Positions 54,131-62,102 of a stretch of DNA of 64,000 nucleotides are shown here, one piece after another. The position numbers were made by a program, and so were the translations under genes. Source of the stretch: Sphingobium sp. CCH11-B1 (GTDB lineage: Bacteria > Pseudomonadota > Alphaproteobacteria > Sphingomonadales > Sphingomonadaceae); NCBI RefSeq assembly GCF_001556865.1, contig NZ_LSJY01000022.1, positions 32,939 to 96,938 on the forward strand, read 5' to 3'. How positions within the stretch are numbered: position 1 is the stretch's first letter; each line of letters begins with the position of its first letter. The notes below the pieces were generated by a model that saw only the letters and a list, made by a program, of their open reading frames with translations, was not told the DNA's origin and searched no databases.

Positions 54131-55027
54131 TCAATTGTCGCGAGGCACGGCCACATCGATCGCCCCGGCGGCGATCTTCACCATTGCCGGAGTCTTTGCC
54201 AGCACCTCCCCGTCGATCGAGATGCGCTGTCGTGGCCGCGTGTCGATGCGGAAGGACGCGCCATGAAATTCCTGCGTCAACGCGTTGCGGTCCCGCAGCT
54301 TGACGAATTTGGCGTACCAGTCCCAGGCCAGATGCGGTTTCGACCGGCCCACAACGGCCTGGATCACGATCTCGCCGGTATCGACGGCGGCCGTGTCGGA
54401 CAGTTCCACGCCACCATGATAAGGGCCGTTGAGGATGCGCACCTCCGTCGACCAGAGACGATGTTCCTTGACGCCATCGTCGATGATCAGGCGGAAAGGA
54501 CGGAAGCCGACCGAACATTTGACCGCCCAGATCAGATAGCCGATGCGGCCCAGATAGCGCTTGAGCTTGTGCGGCACCGTTTGCCCGATCATGGGCGACA
54601 GGCCTATCGACGCCGCATTCACGAAATAATCCCGGTCGATCATGCCGAGATCGACGCGACGCCGGCGTCCGGTGGCAATCGCCTGCACCGCGCCGTCAAG
54701 GTCGAGCGGCAGCCCCAATGTCCGCGCGAAGCTGTTGGCCGTGCCGAGCGGCAATACGCCGAACACGCAGTCCCGGCCCACCAGTTCGTCGACCGTGCCC
54801 GACATGGAGCCGTCGCCTCCGCCGACGATCACCATCGGCGCTCCTCCCTCGACCGCCTGCCGCACGGTGGGCGCGAGTTGATCCGGGTCTTCCACGCCAT
54901 GCGCCGCGATCAGGCGGATGCCGGCCGCTTCCAGCTTCTGCCGGGCCTGCATGAACAGATCCTGGCCCCGGCGACTATGCGCATTGACGAGAAGGGCGGC
55001 TTCCTTGGGGAGCGGTTTCGTTTCCAT
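54131..55027 (-). CDS. Diacylglycerol/lipid kinase family protein
   Basis: A 298-residue kinase of the YegS/DgkB type. The catalytic domain shows VIVGGGDGSMSGTVDEL (the GGGDG nucleotide loop) and LPLGTANSFARTL; the C-terminal beta domain ends in RISIDGEVLAKTPA. It would phosphorylate a lipid such as diacylglycerol or a sphingoid base; sphingomonads make sphingolipids, but the substrate is not deducible. The start METKPLPKEAALLVN at 55027 is chosen; an ATG at 55081 is possible. It is divergent from the phosphoesterase gene. Confidence 0.87.
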   Translation of the reverse strand: METKPLPKEAALLVNAHSRRGQDLFMQARQKLEAAGIRLIAAHGVEDPDQLAPTVRQAVEGGAPMVIVGGGDGSMSGTVDELVGRDCVFGVLPLGTANSFARTLGLPLDLDGAVQAIATGRRRRVDLGMIDRDYFVNAASIGLSPMIGQTVPHKLKRYLGRIGYLIWAVKCSVGFRPFRLIIDDGVKEHRLWSTEVRILNGPYHGGVELSDTAAVDTGEIVIQAVVGRSKPHLAWDWYAKFVKLRDRNALTQEFHGASFRIDTRPRQRISIDGEVLAKTPAMVKIAAGAIDVAVPRDN

Positions 55028-55098
55028 GCTGCAACCAATTCCCGGCGAGGCATTTGGGTCCGCAGGAAACAGGAGCGGCATATATTCGTTAGCCTGCC

Positions 55099-55986
55099 AT
55101 GGCCCGCATCGCCCATCTTTCCGACATCCATTTCGGCGCGAACGATCAGAAGATCGTCGATGCCGCAACCGCCTGGCTGCAGGAGCGCCGCCCGGACCTG
55201 ACGATCATCAGCGGCGATTTCACGCAACGGGCGCGGGTCGAGCAGTTCCGGGCCGCGTCGGCATGGCTCAACCGGCTGCATGCCGCGGGCCTGAAGACAC
55301 TGGTCGTGCCGGGCAATCACGACATCCCCTTCTACGACCTATTCCGCCGTTTCGTCCGGCCGCTGCACCGCTATGAACGCTATATCAGCAATGTGCTGTG
55401 CCCCTGGTATGAGGATCGCGAGGTGGCAATCCTCGGCCTCAACACCGCCCGTTCGTTGACGATCAAGGACGGTCGCATCAACCATGCCCAGATAGACCTG
55501 TTGCGCGACCACTTCGCCGCCGTCCCGCCTGACAAGACCCGTATCCTCGTCACCCATCATCCGCTCTTCGCCATGCCCATAGGCAAGGGCGGCGAGTTGA
55601 GCGAAGCCGTCGGGCGGCACGACGACGCGGTAAAGGCCGTGTGCGAGGCCGGGGTCCACCTGACGCTGGCCGGCCATTTCCACCGCACCTATGCGGAGGC
55701 CGCGCAAAAGATGGCCGAGCATAGCGGCGGCGCACTGGTGATCCAGGCGGGCACCGCGACGTCCACCCGGTTGCGCAACGATGAGCCGCAGAGTTTCAAC
55801 TGGCTGCATGTTCGCCGCAACAATGAGATGGAATTGCAGGTCATCGTCTGGGATGGCGCGGCGTTCCGCAGGGCCAGTCATGTCGAATATTGCCGGCAGG
55901 AGGAGGTCTGGACCGCGCGGGAGGTGGTGGAGCAACCGACGGTAGGCACCGTGGAACCGGGCCGCATGACCGGTGGAAGAATGTAG
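55099..55986 (+). CDS. Calcineurin-like metallophosphoesterase
   Basis: A 295-residue phosphoesterase with all family motifs in order: LSDIHFG (D-x-H), ISGDFTQR (GD), VPGNHDIPF (GNHD), VTHHPLF (H) and AGHFHRT (G-H-x-H). It binds two metals; the cytosolic substrate may be a cyclic nucleotide or a lipid phosphate ester. It is divergent from a lipid kinase gene, 71 bp apart. Its TAG stop is the first triplet of copy B of a 49-nt repeat. Confidence 0.9.
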   Translation: MARIAHLSDIHFGANDQKIVDAATAWLQERRPDLTIISGDFTQRARVEQFRAASAWLNRLHAAGLKTLVVPGNHDIPFYDLFRRFVRPLHRYERYISNVLCPWYEDREVAILGLNTARSLTIKDGRINHAQIDLLRDHFAAVPPDKTRILVTHHPLFAMPIGKGGELSEAVGRHDDAVKAVCEAGVHLTLAGHFHRTYAEAAQKMAEHSGGALVIQAGTATSTRLRNDEPQSFNWLHVRRNNEMELQVIVWDGAAFRRASHVEYCRQEEVWTAREVVEQPTVGTVEPGRMTGGRM

Positions 55987-56032
55987 GATTTCTTCCGCTT
56001 AACTTCGCATATTTCCCGTAGAATGCGACATA
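55984..56032 (+). repeat. 49-nt dispersed element, copy B, starting at a TAG stop codon
   Basis: It begins at the TAG stop of the phosphoesterase gene (55984-55986) and runs TAGGATTTC, two variable bases, a 24-base block identical to copy A (55995-56018), then AGAA and GACATA separated by three variable bases. It matches copy A at 43 of 49 positions. The gap to the next gene (56133) holds also a GGAAATTTCC palindrome at about 56047. Confidence 0.85.
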
Positions 56033-56132
56033 GAATGGCGCCGGTAGGAAATTTCCTGACAACAGCGCGCGCAGCCGGCCTCCTTTCCCGACCGATCCAA
56101 TGTGGCAGGTCGGAATGGTGGTAGGACAGGCT

Positions 56133-56561
56133 TCATCCGCCCAGGCTTCGGCGCAGCATGTCCGCGTCCTTCTTGAGCCGAAGGATCTGTTCCATCCGTA
56201 GCGCCATCCGTTCCATCAGCGCCTCGCCCAGGCAGCCGCACCGTTCGCGCATGGCCGCGCCCTGATCGGTCAGGAACACGTTGACCTGCCGTTCGTCCGC
56301 CGGGTTGCGGCGGCGCTCGACATGGCCCGCCGCTTCCAGTCGCTTCACGAGGGGCGTCACCGTACTCGATTCCAGCGCCAGCCGGTCAGCGATGGCGCCG
56401 ATGGTGCGCCCGTCCTCCTCCCATAAAGTGTGGAGCACCAGATATTGCGGGTAGGTGATGCCGAGCATGTCCAGCGTAGGCTTATAGGCGCGGGTTATGG
56501 CCATGCTGGCCGCATAGAGCGAATAGCAAAGCTGGTCTTCCAGGGGCAAGGCGGCGGCCAT
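56133..56561 (-). CDS. ohrR: Organic-hydroperoxide-sensing MarR repressor OhrR
   Basis: A 142-residue MarR protein. The reactive cysteine lies in LEDQLCYSLYAASMAITRAY (Cys near residue 12), and GITYPQYLVLHTLWEEDGRT and ALESSTVTPLVKRLEAAG are the OhrR helix-turn-helix. Oxidation of the Cys by organic peroxides releases the DNA. The ATG at 56561 has GAGGAG upstream. It is divergent from ohr. Confidence 0.92.
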   Translation of the reverse strand: MAAALPLEDQLCYSLYAASMAITRAYKPTLDMLGITYPQYLVLHTLWEEDGRTIGAIADRLALESSTVTPLVKRLEAAGHVERRRNPADERQVNVFLTDQGAAMRERCGCLGEALMERMALRMEQILRLKKDADMLRRSLGG

Positions 56562-56597
56562 GGGAGGCTCCTCGACAGTGTTTCTCACAAAATTGCA

Positions 56598-56652
56598 TAT
56601 CGGGATAAATAATATCTGGACAAGCCGGCAATTGAATTTATATATCGCGATA
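56598..56652. promoter_or_regulatory. Paired OhrR operator candidates
   Basis: TATCGGGATA (56598-56607) and the perfect palindrome TATCGCGATA (56643-56652) lie in the ohrR-ohr intergenic region with centres 45 bp apart. One sits near the ohrR start, the other near the ohr start, so both promoters could be repressed. Confidence 0.55.
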
Positions 56653-56678
56653 ACAGTTACCACGAAAGGAGATTGAGC

Positions 56679-57104
56679 ATGTCCGTAAACGCCCTCTATA
56701 CCACCCGGGCCACTTCCACTGGAGGCCGCGACGGCGAATCCCGTACCGAAGACGGCCGTTTCGCCGTAAAGCTGTCCACGCCCAAGGAACTGGGCGGCGC
56801 CGGCGGCGAAGGCACCAATCCCGAGCAGCTGTTCGCGGCCGGCTATTCCGCCTGCTTCATCGGCGCGCTGAAGGTTGCCGGCGGCCAGTTGAAGATTCGC
56901 GTCCCCGCAGAAACGAGCGTCACCGCCACCGTGGGCATCGGCCCCCGCTCGGAAGGCGGCTTCGGCATCACGGCGGACTTGACGATCAGCCTGCCCGGTC
57001 TGGATCGCGCCGACGCAGAGAAGCTGGTCGAAGCAGCGCACCAGATCTGCCCTTATTCCAACGCGACCCGCAACAATGTGGATGTCGGCCTGACCGTCGC
57101 CTGA
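56679..57104 (+). CDS. ohr: Organic hydroperoxide resistance protein Ohr
   Basis: A 141-residue thiol peroxidase of the OsmC superfamily. The two redox cysteines are in AAGYSACFIGAL (near 62) and HQICPYSNATRNN (near 126). It reduces organic and lipid hydroperoxides. The ATG at 56679 has AAAGGAG upstream. Control by the divergent OhrR is expected. Confidence 0.95.
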   Translation: MSVNALYTTRATSTGGRDGESRTEDGRFAVKLSTPKELGGAGGEGTNPEQLFAAGYSACFIGALKVAGGQLKIRVPAETSVTATVGIGPRSEGGFGITADLTISLPGLDRADAEKLVEAAHQICPYSNATRNNVDVGLTVA

Positions 57105-57146
57105 CAGCCAGCCTTCCATCGTGACGGCGGATGAAGGGGAGGGGCG

Positions 57147-57998
57147 TCAGCCCTTCCCCTTCAGCGCGTCTGCCAGCGAGACGGTCGCGCTGCCGCGTCG
57201 GGCGGGTTTTGCCTGGCTGGGATCGGGCTTCCAGCCCGAAAGATAGAGGATCGCCATCTGCTCGCCGGTGCGGCCGTCCGCATCGGCCGCCTGCGCGAAA
57301 TGCGCTGCCGCGCGCATGAGGATGCCGCGGGAGAGCGTAGGCGGCCGCGTCGCCAGCACGTTTCCCGCCCCCATGCCGCGCAGGTCGTGCATCAGGCGGA
57401 CGATGTCGCCATAGCGTATGGTCAGCGTCTCGCCGTCCGCTACCGGCATGGCGAAGCCCGCGCGGCTGAGCAGGTCGCCCGCCGCGCGGACGTCGACCTG
57501 CGGGTGGACATGCTGCGCCGGGCGGTCGCCTTCGGCCGCCAGCAAGGCGCCCTTGAGCCGCGGCAGGCTGCCCGCGCCGGTGAAAGCAGCCAGCAACAGC
57601 CCGTCCGGGCGCAGGATGCGCCGCATCAGGATCAGCGCGCCGGGCAGGTCGTTGACGCTGTCCAACGTGCCGCAGGCCAGGATCAGGTCGAAACTGTCGT
57701 CGGCAAAGGGCAGGGCGTCCTCTTCCGCCTGGACGCCCAGCGCGGCTCGCGCCGCCAGAAAGCCGGGATCGACGCAGGCGACACGCTTGCCCATGGCCTC
57801 CAGCGCGGCCTTTGCGCTGCCGTCGGGACAGCCGATGACCAGAGCCTCCGGCAGATCGCGCTGAACGTCCCGCAGCCGGTCGATCAATTCGTCCAGCATG
57901 GCGCGATAGAGGAAGTCATGAGCGGCGAAGCCCGGCAGCATGCGATCGCGTTGACGCGCGCGGCGGGAGCGATCGAAAATATCGGGGCGGGAATCCAT
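57147..57998 (-). CDS. SAM-dependent methyltransferase-like protein (NDUFAF5/BioC-like)
   Basis: A 283-residue class I methyltransferase-fold protein: DSRPDIFDRSRRARQRDRML at the N terminus, ALVIGCPDGSAKAALEAM as a degenerate SAM loop, ADDSFDLILACGTLDSVNDLPG and LRPDGLLLAAFTGAGSLPRLK. These resemble alphaproteobacterial homologues of NDUFAF5, a complex I assembly factor, and BioC. The start at 57998 shares CCATGG with a possible comF start; 58013 is an alternative. It is divergent from comF. Confidence 0.82.
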   Translation of the reverse strand: MDSRPDIFDRSRRARQRDRMLPGFAAHDFLYRAMLDELIDRLRDVQRDLPEALVIGCPDGSAKAALEAMGKRVACVDPGFLAARAALGVQAEEDALPFADDSFDLILACGTLDSVNDLPGALILMRRILRPDGLLLAAFTGAGSLPRLKGALLAAEGDRPAQHVHPQVDVRAAGDLLSRAGFAMPVADGETLTIRYGDIVRLMHDLRGMGAGNVLATRPPTLSRGILMRAAAHFAQAADADGRTGEQMAILYLSGWKPDPSQAKPARRGSATVSLADALKGKG

Positions 57999-58038
57999 GG
58001 GGGCCTTGTGCATGGGCGGGGAAGCGGGAACAAGGCAG

Positions 58039-58782
58039 ATGATGCCTCTGGCCCCGCTTCTCAAGGCTGCCCTTCGCCCCGCGCTCGATTATGCGCTGCC
58101 GCCGCGCTGCCCTGGCTGCGGCGCGATCGTCCAGGAGGATTTCGCCTTTTGCCTGCGTTGCTGGAGCGGGATGGCCTTTCTGGGTGAGCCATGTTGCGCG
58201 CGATGCGGTGCGCCGTTCGATCATGATATGGGCGAAGGCGCTGAATGTGGCGCCTGTATCGGCGATCCACCGCCCTGGGACAGCGCCCGCGCGGTGCTGG
58301 CCTATGGCGATGTCGCGCGCACGGTTGCGCTGCGCCTGAAATATGGGCGACGGATCGGCCTCGCCCGGCTGATCGCGCGACAGATGGTGCGCCACACCGG
58401 AAGCGGGCCGGCGCTGATCGTGCCGGTGCCGTTGCACCGATGGCGGCTGTGGCAGCGTGGTTTCAACCAGTCGGCTTTGATCGCGGACCATCTGGGGCGG
58501 CTCACCGGCTGGCCGGTAGAGAAGATGGCGCTGCGGCGCGTCAAGCGGACCGCGCCTTTGCGAGGCATGAACCCGAAGCAGCGGGCGCGCACGGTCCGCG
58601 GCGCCTTCGCGCTGGAGCCGGGCCATCCGTTCGGCGGACAGCGGTTGCTCCTGATCGACGATGTCCACACCAGCGGGGCGACCGCGGCGGCCTGCGCGCG
58701 CGTTTTGAAGCAGGGCGGGGCGGCCGAGGTTCGCCTGCTTTGCTGGGCGCGGGTCTTGCCGGACGGGGTGGAGCCCGATTGA
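58039..58782 (+). CDS. ComF family phosphoribosyltransferase-like protein
   Basis: A 247-residue ComF/GntX protein. N-terminal zinc ribbon (CPGCG, CLRC, CARCG, CGAC) and a phosphoribosyltransferase fold ending in the PRPP loop LLIDDVHTSGATAAAC; VPVPLHRWRLWQRGFNQS is diagnostic. It is linked to DNA uptake or recombination in other bacteria. The ATG at 58039 has GGAACAAGGCAG upstream; two earlier in-frame ATGs exist (57997, 58012). Confidence 0.9.
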   Translation: MMPLAPLLKAALRPALDYALPPRCPGCGAIVQEDFAFCLRCWSGMAFLGEPCCARCGAPFDHDMGEGAECGACIGDPPPWDSARAVLAYGDVARTVALRLKYGRRIGLARLIARQMVRHTGSGPALIVPVPLHRWRLWQRGFNQSALIADHLGRLTGWPVEKMALRRVKRTAPLRGMNPKQRARTVRGAFALEPGHPFGGQRLLLIDDVHTSGATAAACARVLKQGGAAEVRLLCWARVLPDGVEPD

Positions 58783-58827
58783 CAAAGCGGTGCGTTCACC
58801 CAATTTGCCGGAAAAGGAGCATTTTTG

Positions 58828-59085
58828 ATGGCGCATGTCGAAATCTACACGAAAGGCTGGTGCGGTTACTGCGCGCGGGCGAAGGCGCTGTTGCAGGACA
58901 AGGGCGTGGCGTTCGATGAATATGACATCTCCATGGGCGGACCCAAGCGGGACGAAATGTTGAGCCGGTCCAATGGCGGAAGCACCGTGCCGCAAATCTT
59001 CATCGACGGGCAGCATGTCGGCGGCAGTGACGCGCTGGCTGCGCTGAACCGCGAGGGCAGGCTGGACGCCATGCTGGGACTGTGA
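58828..59085 (+). CDS. grxC: Glutaredoxin 3
   Basis: An 85-residue dithiol glutaredoxin with the active site WCGYC instead of the common CPYC, cis-Pro motif STVPQIFIDGQHVGG and DALAALNREGRLDAML at the end. The ATG at 58828 follows AAAAGGAGC. It lies between comF and the nitrilase gene. Confidence 0.95.
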   Translation: MAHVEIYTKGWCGYCARAKALLQDKGVAFDEYDISMGGPKRDEMLSRSNGGSTVPQIFIDGQHVGGSDALAALNREGRLDAMLGL

Positions 59086-59090
59086 AGCCG

Positions 59091-59921
59091 ATGCGCGCCG
59101 CCCTTTTCCAGATGACCAGCGGCGTCGATCCCGCCGCCAACGCCGCCGCCATCGTCGAGATGGCGAAGCGCGCGAAGGGGGAGGGCGCGGACATGCTGTT
59201 CACGCCGGAAATGGCGGGATGCCTGGACCGGGACAGGGCGCGCGCCGCGCAGACGCTGCGATCGCAAGCGGAGGATGTGGTGCTGGCAACCGTGCGCGAG
59301 GCGGCGGCGCGGGAGGGCCTTTGGGTGCACATCGGCTCGCTGCCGCTCAAGGATGAGAGGGCGGACGGGCGCTGGGCCAACCGCAGTTTCCTGATCGACG
59401 ATAGCGGCGCGATCCGGGCGCGCTATGACAAGATCCACCTGTTCGACGTCGATCTCGCCACCGGCGAAAGCTGGCGGGAGTCCGCCGTCTACGGGCCGGG
59501 CGAACAGGTGGTGGTGGCCGATACGCCATGGGGGCGGATGGGCTTTTCCATCTGCTACGACATGCGCTTTCCCGATCTGTATCGCGCGATGACCAATGCG
59601 GGCGCGACGATCCTGCTGGCTCCCGCCGCCTTCACCGTGCCAACGGGGCGGGCGCACTGGCATATCCTGCTGCGCGCCCGTGCGATCGAGGCGGGCTGCT
59701 TCGTCATCGCGACGGCGCAGACCGGGCATCATGAAGACGGACGCACCACCTACGGCCACAGCATCGTCATCGATCCGTGGGGCGAGGTTCTGCTCGACAT
59801 GGGCGAAGAGGCGGGCCTGGGGCTTGCGGACATCGACCTGTCGCGCATAGGGGACGTGCGCGGGCGCGTGCCCGCACTCGCCAACCGACGTCCGATACCG
59901 GAGGATGTGACCGTTTCGTGA
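59091..59921 (+). CDS. Carbon-nitrogen hydrolase (Nit-type amidase)
   Basis: A 276-residue nitrilase-superfamily enzyme with the Glu-Lys-Cys triad in FTPEMAGC (Glu), RYDKIHLFDVD (Lys) and SICYDMRFPDLYRA (Cys). This branch (Nit1/Nit2-like) hydrolyses deaminated glutathione or omega-amides, a metabolite-repair role. The ATG at 59091 is chosen; a GTG at 59082 overlapping the grxC stop is possible. Confidence 0.9.
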   Translation: MRAALFQMTSGVDPAANAAAIVEMAKRAKGEGADMLFTPEMAGCLDRDRARAAQTLRSQAEDVVLATVREAAAREGLWVHIGSLPLKDERADGRWANRSFLIDDSGAIRARYDKIHLFDVDLATGESWRESAVYGPGEQVVVADTPWGRMGFSICYDMRFPDLYRAMTNAGATILLAPAAFTVPTGRAHWHILLRARAIEAGCFVIATAQTGHHEDGRTTYGHSIVIDPWGEVLLDMGEEAGLGLADIDLSRIGDVRGRVPALANRRPIPEDVTVS

Positions 59922-60388
59922 TCGTGTTCGACCTGAAATGCGCCGGCCACGGCCATGTGTTCGAGGCCTGGTTCGGATCGTCCGCCGACTATGAGGATCA
60001 GCAGGCGCGCGGGCTGATCGTTTGCCCGGTCTGTGGCGATGCTGATGTGACAAAGGCTGTCATGGCACCCGCCGTTGCGACGAAGGGCAATATGCGGCCG
60101 GAGCCTTCGCCCGCCCCCGACGGCGCACCCGTGGCGATGGCGCAGGATCCCGCGAAGATGCGCGCGATGATCGAGGCGCTTGCGCAGGCGCAGAAAAAGG
60201 CGCTGGAGGATTCGACCTGGGTCGGGCGCGATTTCGCGGCGCAGGCGCGCGCGATGCACTATGGCGAACAGGATCGCGCGAGCATCCATGGCGAGGTCGC
60301 TCCGGCGGAAGCGCAGGCCTTGGTCAGCGAGGGGGTGGAGGTCGCGCCGCTGCTGTTTCCGGTCGTCCCCCCGCACGCGAAGAATTGA
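59918..60388 (+). CDS. DUF1178 family protein
   Basis: A 156-residue protein with IVFDLKCAGHGHVFEAWFGS and CPVCGDADVTKAVMAP, a zinc-ribbon-like C/H set, then a linker and a C-terminal helical part with GRDFAAQARAMHYGEQ. This is the DUF1178 layout. The start is GTG at 59918, overlapping the stop of the nitrilase gene (GTGA). It ends 37 bp before tRNA-Arg. The function is unknown. Confidence 0.9.
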   Translation: MIVFDLKCAGHGHVFEAWFGSSADYEDQQARGLIVCPVCGDADVTKAVMAPAVATKGNMRPEPSPAPDGAPVAMAQDPAKMRAMIEALAQAQKKALEDSTWVGRDFAAQARAMHYGEQDRASIHGEVAPAEAQALVSEGVEVAPLLFPVVPPHAKN

Positions 60389-60425
60389 CCGGCCGGCCCC
60401 GGCGCAATAGAGCGCTGTCCTGCGT

Positions 60426-60502
60426 GCGCCCATAGCTCAGCAGGATAGAGCGTCGGATTCCTAATCCGAAGGCCACAGGTTCGAATCCTGTTGGGCGCAC
60501 CA
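60426..60502 (+). tRNA. tRNA-Arg (anticodon CCT)
   Basis: 77 nt including an encoded CCA. Acceptor GCGCCCA/TGGGCGC, D arm GCTC...GAGC, anticodon stem TCGGA/TCCGA with loop TTCCTAA (anticodon CCT), T arm ACAGG-TTCGAAT-CCTGT. All stems pair fully. It reads the rare AGG codon. Its 3' end borders the region with a recombinase remnant, so it is a likely integration site. Confidence 0.96.
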
Positions 60503-60631
60503 CCCATTCCCACAATGTCGATGATTCTGAGGTTGGCTTTGGCCAAGCCGCAAAACCGGCGCAGTTCCGCGCCGTCTGTCGGTAGTGCTGACAAAGCGGT
60601 GGCCACTGAAACAGGTTCTACCGGCTCAGAA

Positions 60632-60662
60632 ATGAAAAAGAGGCCGCCCGTCTCAGGCGGCC
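60632..60662 (-). terminator. Minus-strand terminator of the recombinase remnant
   Basis: GGCCGCC (60642-60648) pairs with GGCGGCC (60656-60662); on the minus strand the stem is followed by TCTTTTTC. The 60503-60631 stretch between it and the tRNA holds no recognisable gene. Confidence 0.7.
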
Positions 60663-60687
60663 GCTTCAGGTGGCACCGGATTCCGGA

Positions 60688-60891
60688 TCAGTCGAAGCCG
60701 AGCGCCTGGCGCTGCGCTTTCCAGTCCATCGGGATGGCCGCCATCTTCATGAGCTTGCGGCACGTCAGTGCCGATGGCTGGTGGCCGTCCAGAATGGCAG
60801 CGACGATGTCCGGCGCGAGGAATGCCAGTCGAGCGAGGCGTTCAGCAGAGCGGTCCTTCGCCGCACTTGTTTCAGTGAAGAACTGCTGGCA
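60688..60891 (-). pseudogene. C-terminal remnant of a serine site-specific recombinase
   Basis: The minus frame reads RSAERLARLAFLAPDIVAAI, then LDGHQPSALTCRKLMKMAAI and PMDWKAQRQALGFD-stop. This closely follows the C-terminal segment of alphaproteobacterial serine recombinases (LARLAFLAPDIVEAIL...LPLDWAEQR...LGF). The catalytic N-terminal part is missing. The frame is continuous with the TGA of the SDR gene at 60892, so the SDR end abuts the remnant. It has its own terminator. Confidence 0.7.
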
Positions 60892-61680
60892 TCAGACGGT
60901 GCGGATCGTCCCACCGTCGATGACGAACTCAGCGCCGTGAATGGCGGCCGCCCGGTCGGCGGACAGGTAAGCGATAAGGTCGGCGACCTCTTCGGGTTCG
61001 GCGCCACGGCCGATTGATATTCCGCCAAGTGCATCGAGCACGGACTGACGCGCGTCCTCGATTGTGCCGCCATTGGCGGCTTGAAGCATGGCGAGAAAAT
61101 CTCCCGTGGCTTCCGTCATGATCCACCCTGGCGAGACAGCGTTGACCCGCACTCCTTTGGGCCCGAGCTCCTTCGAGATCGACTTGCTGTAAGTCCGAAG
61201 CGCAGCCTTGGCGGCGGCATAGCCGGTCGTGGATTCCGGCAGCGGCAGAACGGACTGGATCGAGGTGACGTGCACGACGACGCCCTTGCCTCGCTCGAGC
61301 ATCTGCGGGATCAGCAGGCGGTCGAGCCGGACGGTCGCCAGCAGGTTGAGGTTCAACTCGGCAAGCCAGTGCTCGTCCGTCAGCGCGACAAAGCCACCAG
61401 CGGGCGATGCCGACCCCCCTACGACGTGAGCCAGGATATCGATCCCGCCCAACTGCTTCATCGCCGCCTTGGCAAGCGCCTCGCCGCCTTCGGGCGTGGT
61501 CAGGTCCGCCTGCACATATTCGACGCCTCCGATCGCGTCCTTTATTTTTCGGGCCGCGGTTATGACCCGCGCGCCACCCGCCAGGAAGCGCTCAACGGTC
61601 GCGCGGCCCAATCCCTTGGTGCCACCACTCACGAGCACGCGCTTGCCGGCGAACTCGGTGGGATCCGCTTTGATGCTCAT
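60892..61680 (-). CDS. SDR family oxidoreductase
   Basis: A 262-residue short-chain dehydrogenase with VSGGTKGLGRATVE at residues 17-30, the catalytic YAAAK (GYAAAKAALRTYSK) and the end HGAEFVIDGGTIRTV. The substrate is not evident. It is coupled by ATGA to an NTF2-like gene and faces a LysR gene, a usual catabolic or detoxification arrangement. It lies on the putative tRNA-anchored island. Confidence 0.9.
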   Translation of the reverse strand: MSIKADPTEFAGKRVLVSGGTKGLGRATVERFLAGGARVITAARKIKDAIGGVEYVQADLTTPEGGEALAKAAMKQLGGIDILAHVVGGSASPAGGFVALTDEHWLAELNLNLLATVRLDRLLIPQMLERGKGVVVHVTSIQSVLPLPESTTGYAAAKAALRTYSKSISKELGPKGVRVNAVSPGWIMTEATGDFLAMLQAANGGTIEDARQSVLDALGGISIGRGAEPEEVADLIAYLSADRAAAIHGAEFVIDGGTIRTV

Positions 61681-62006
61681 AGCGTCACCTTCAGCGTCTT
61701 GATGCCGCCGCTTTCCAGCGTGAAGCGATAGGTGAAGCGCAGCGGGCTGCCCGGAAAGTCGCCATAGGCCGGACCTTCGACGACGACATCGCCCGCGTCT
61801 TTATGGACGCTGTCGGGCGTGAAGATAGCCTTCACCGGAATGACTTCCGCTTCGAGCAGATGGCGGATCGCCGCCTGTCCTTCGAATGACTTGCCGTTGT
61901 CGATGAAGACGGCGTCATCCAGGAAGGGCTTCAACATGCCATCAAGGTCAAGACGGGCATTCGCCTCGACGTAGTCGGCAATTGGCTTGGGCAGTTCCAA
62001 CGACAT
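61677..62006 (-). CDS. NTF2-like (SnoaL-type) protein
   Basis: A 109-residue protein with the SnoaL/NTF2 cone pattern: [40 protein letters not shown] and the C-terminal [19 protein letters not shown]. Such proteins are isomerases, hydrolases or binding partners. It is the first gene of a two-gene operon with the SDR and is divergent from the LysR gene. Confidence 0.85.
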   Translation of the reverse strand: MSLELPKPIADYVEANARLDLDGMLKPFLDDAVFIDNGKSFEGQAAIRHLLEAEVIPVKAIFTPDSVHKDAGDVVVEGPAYGDFPGSPLRFTYRFTLESGGIKTLKVTL

Positions 62007-62102
62007 GATCGTCTCCTCAGCAGTGACGAGGAGGATTTAGCGATGGACATTCCGCCTGATAATCGAGACAAATCGCCATAGCGTGTCACGGAAAACGGGA
62101 TA

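Noticed and set aside
58780..58792. A 13-base match (TGACAAAGCGGTG) with 60589-60601
   Set aside because: Too short and without flanking similarity; probably chance, although the second copy is in the island junction region.
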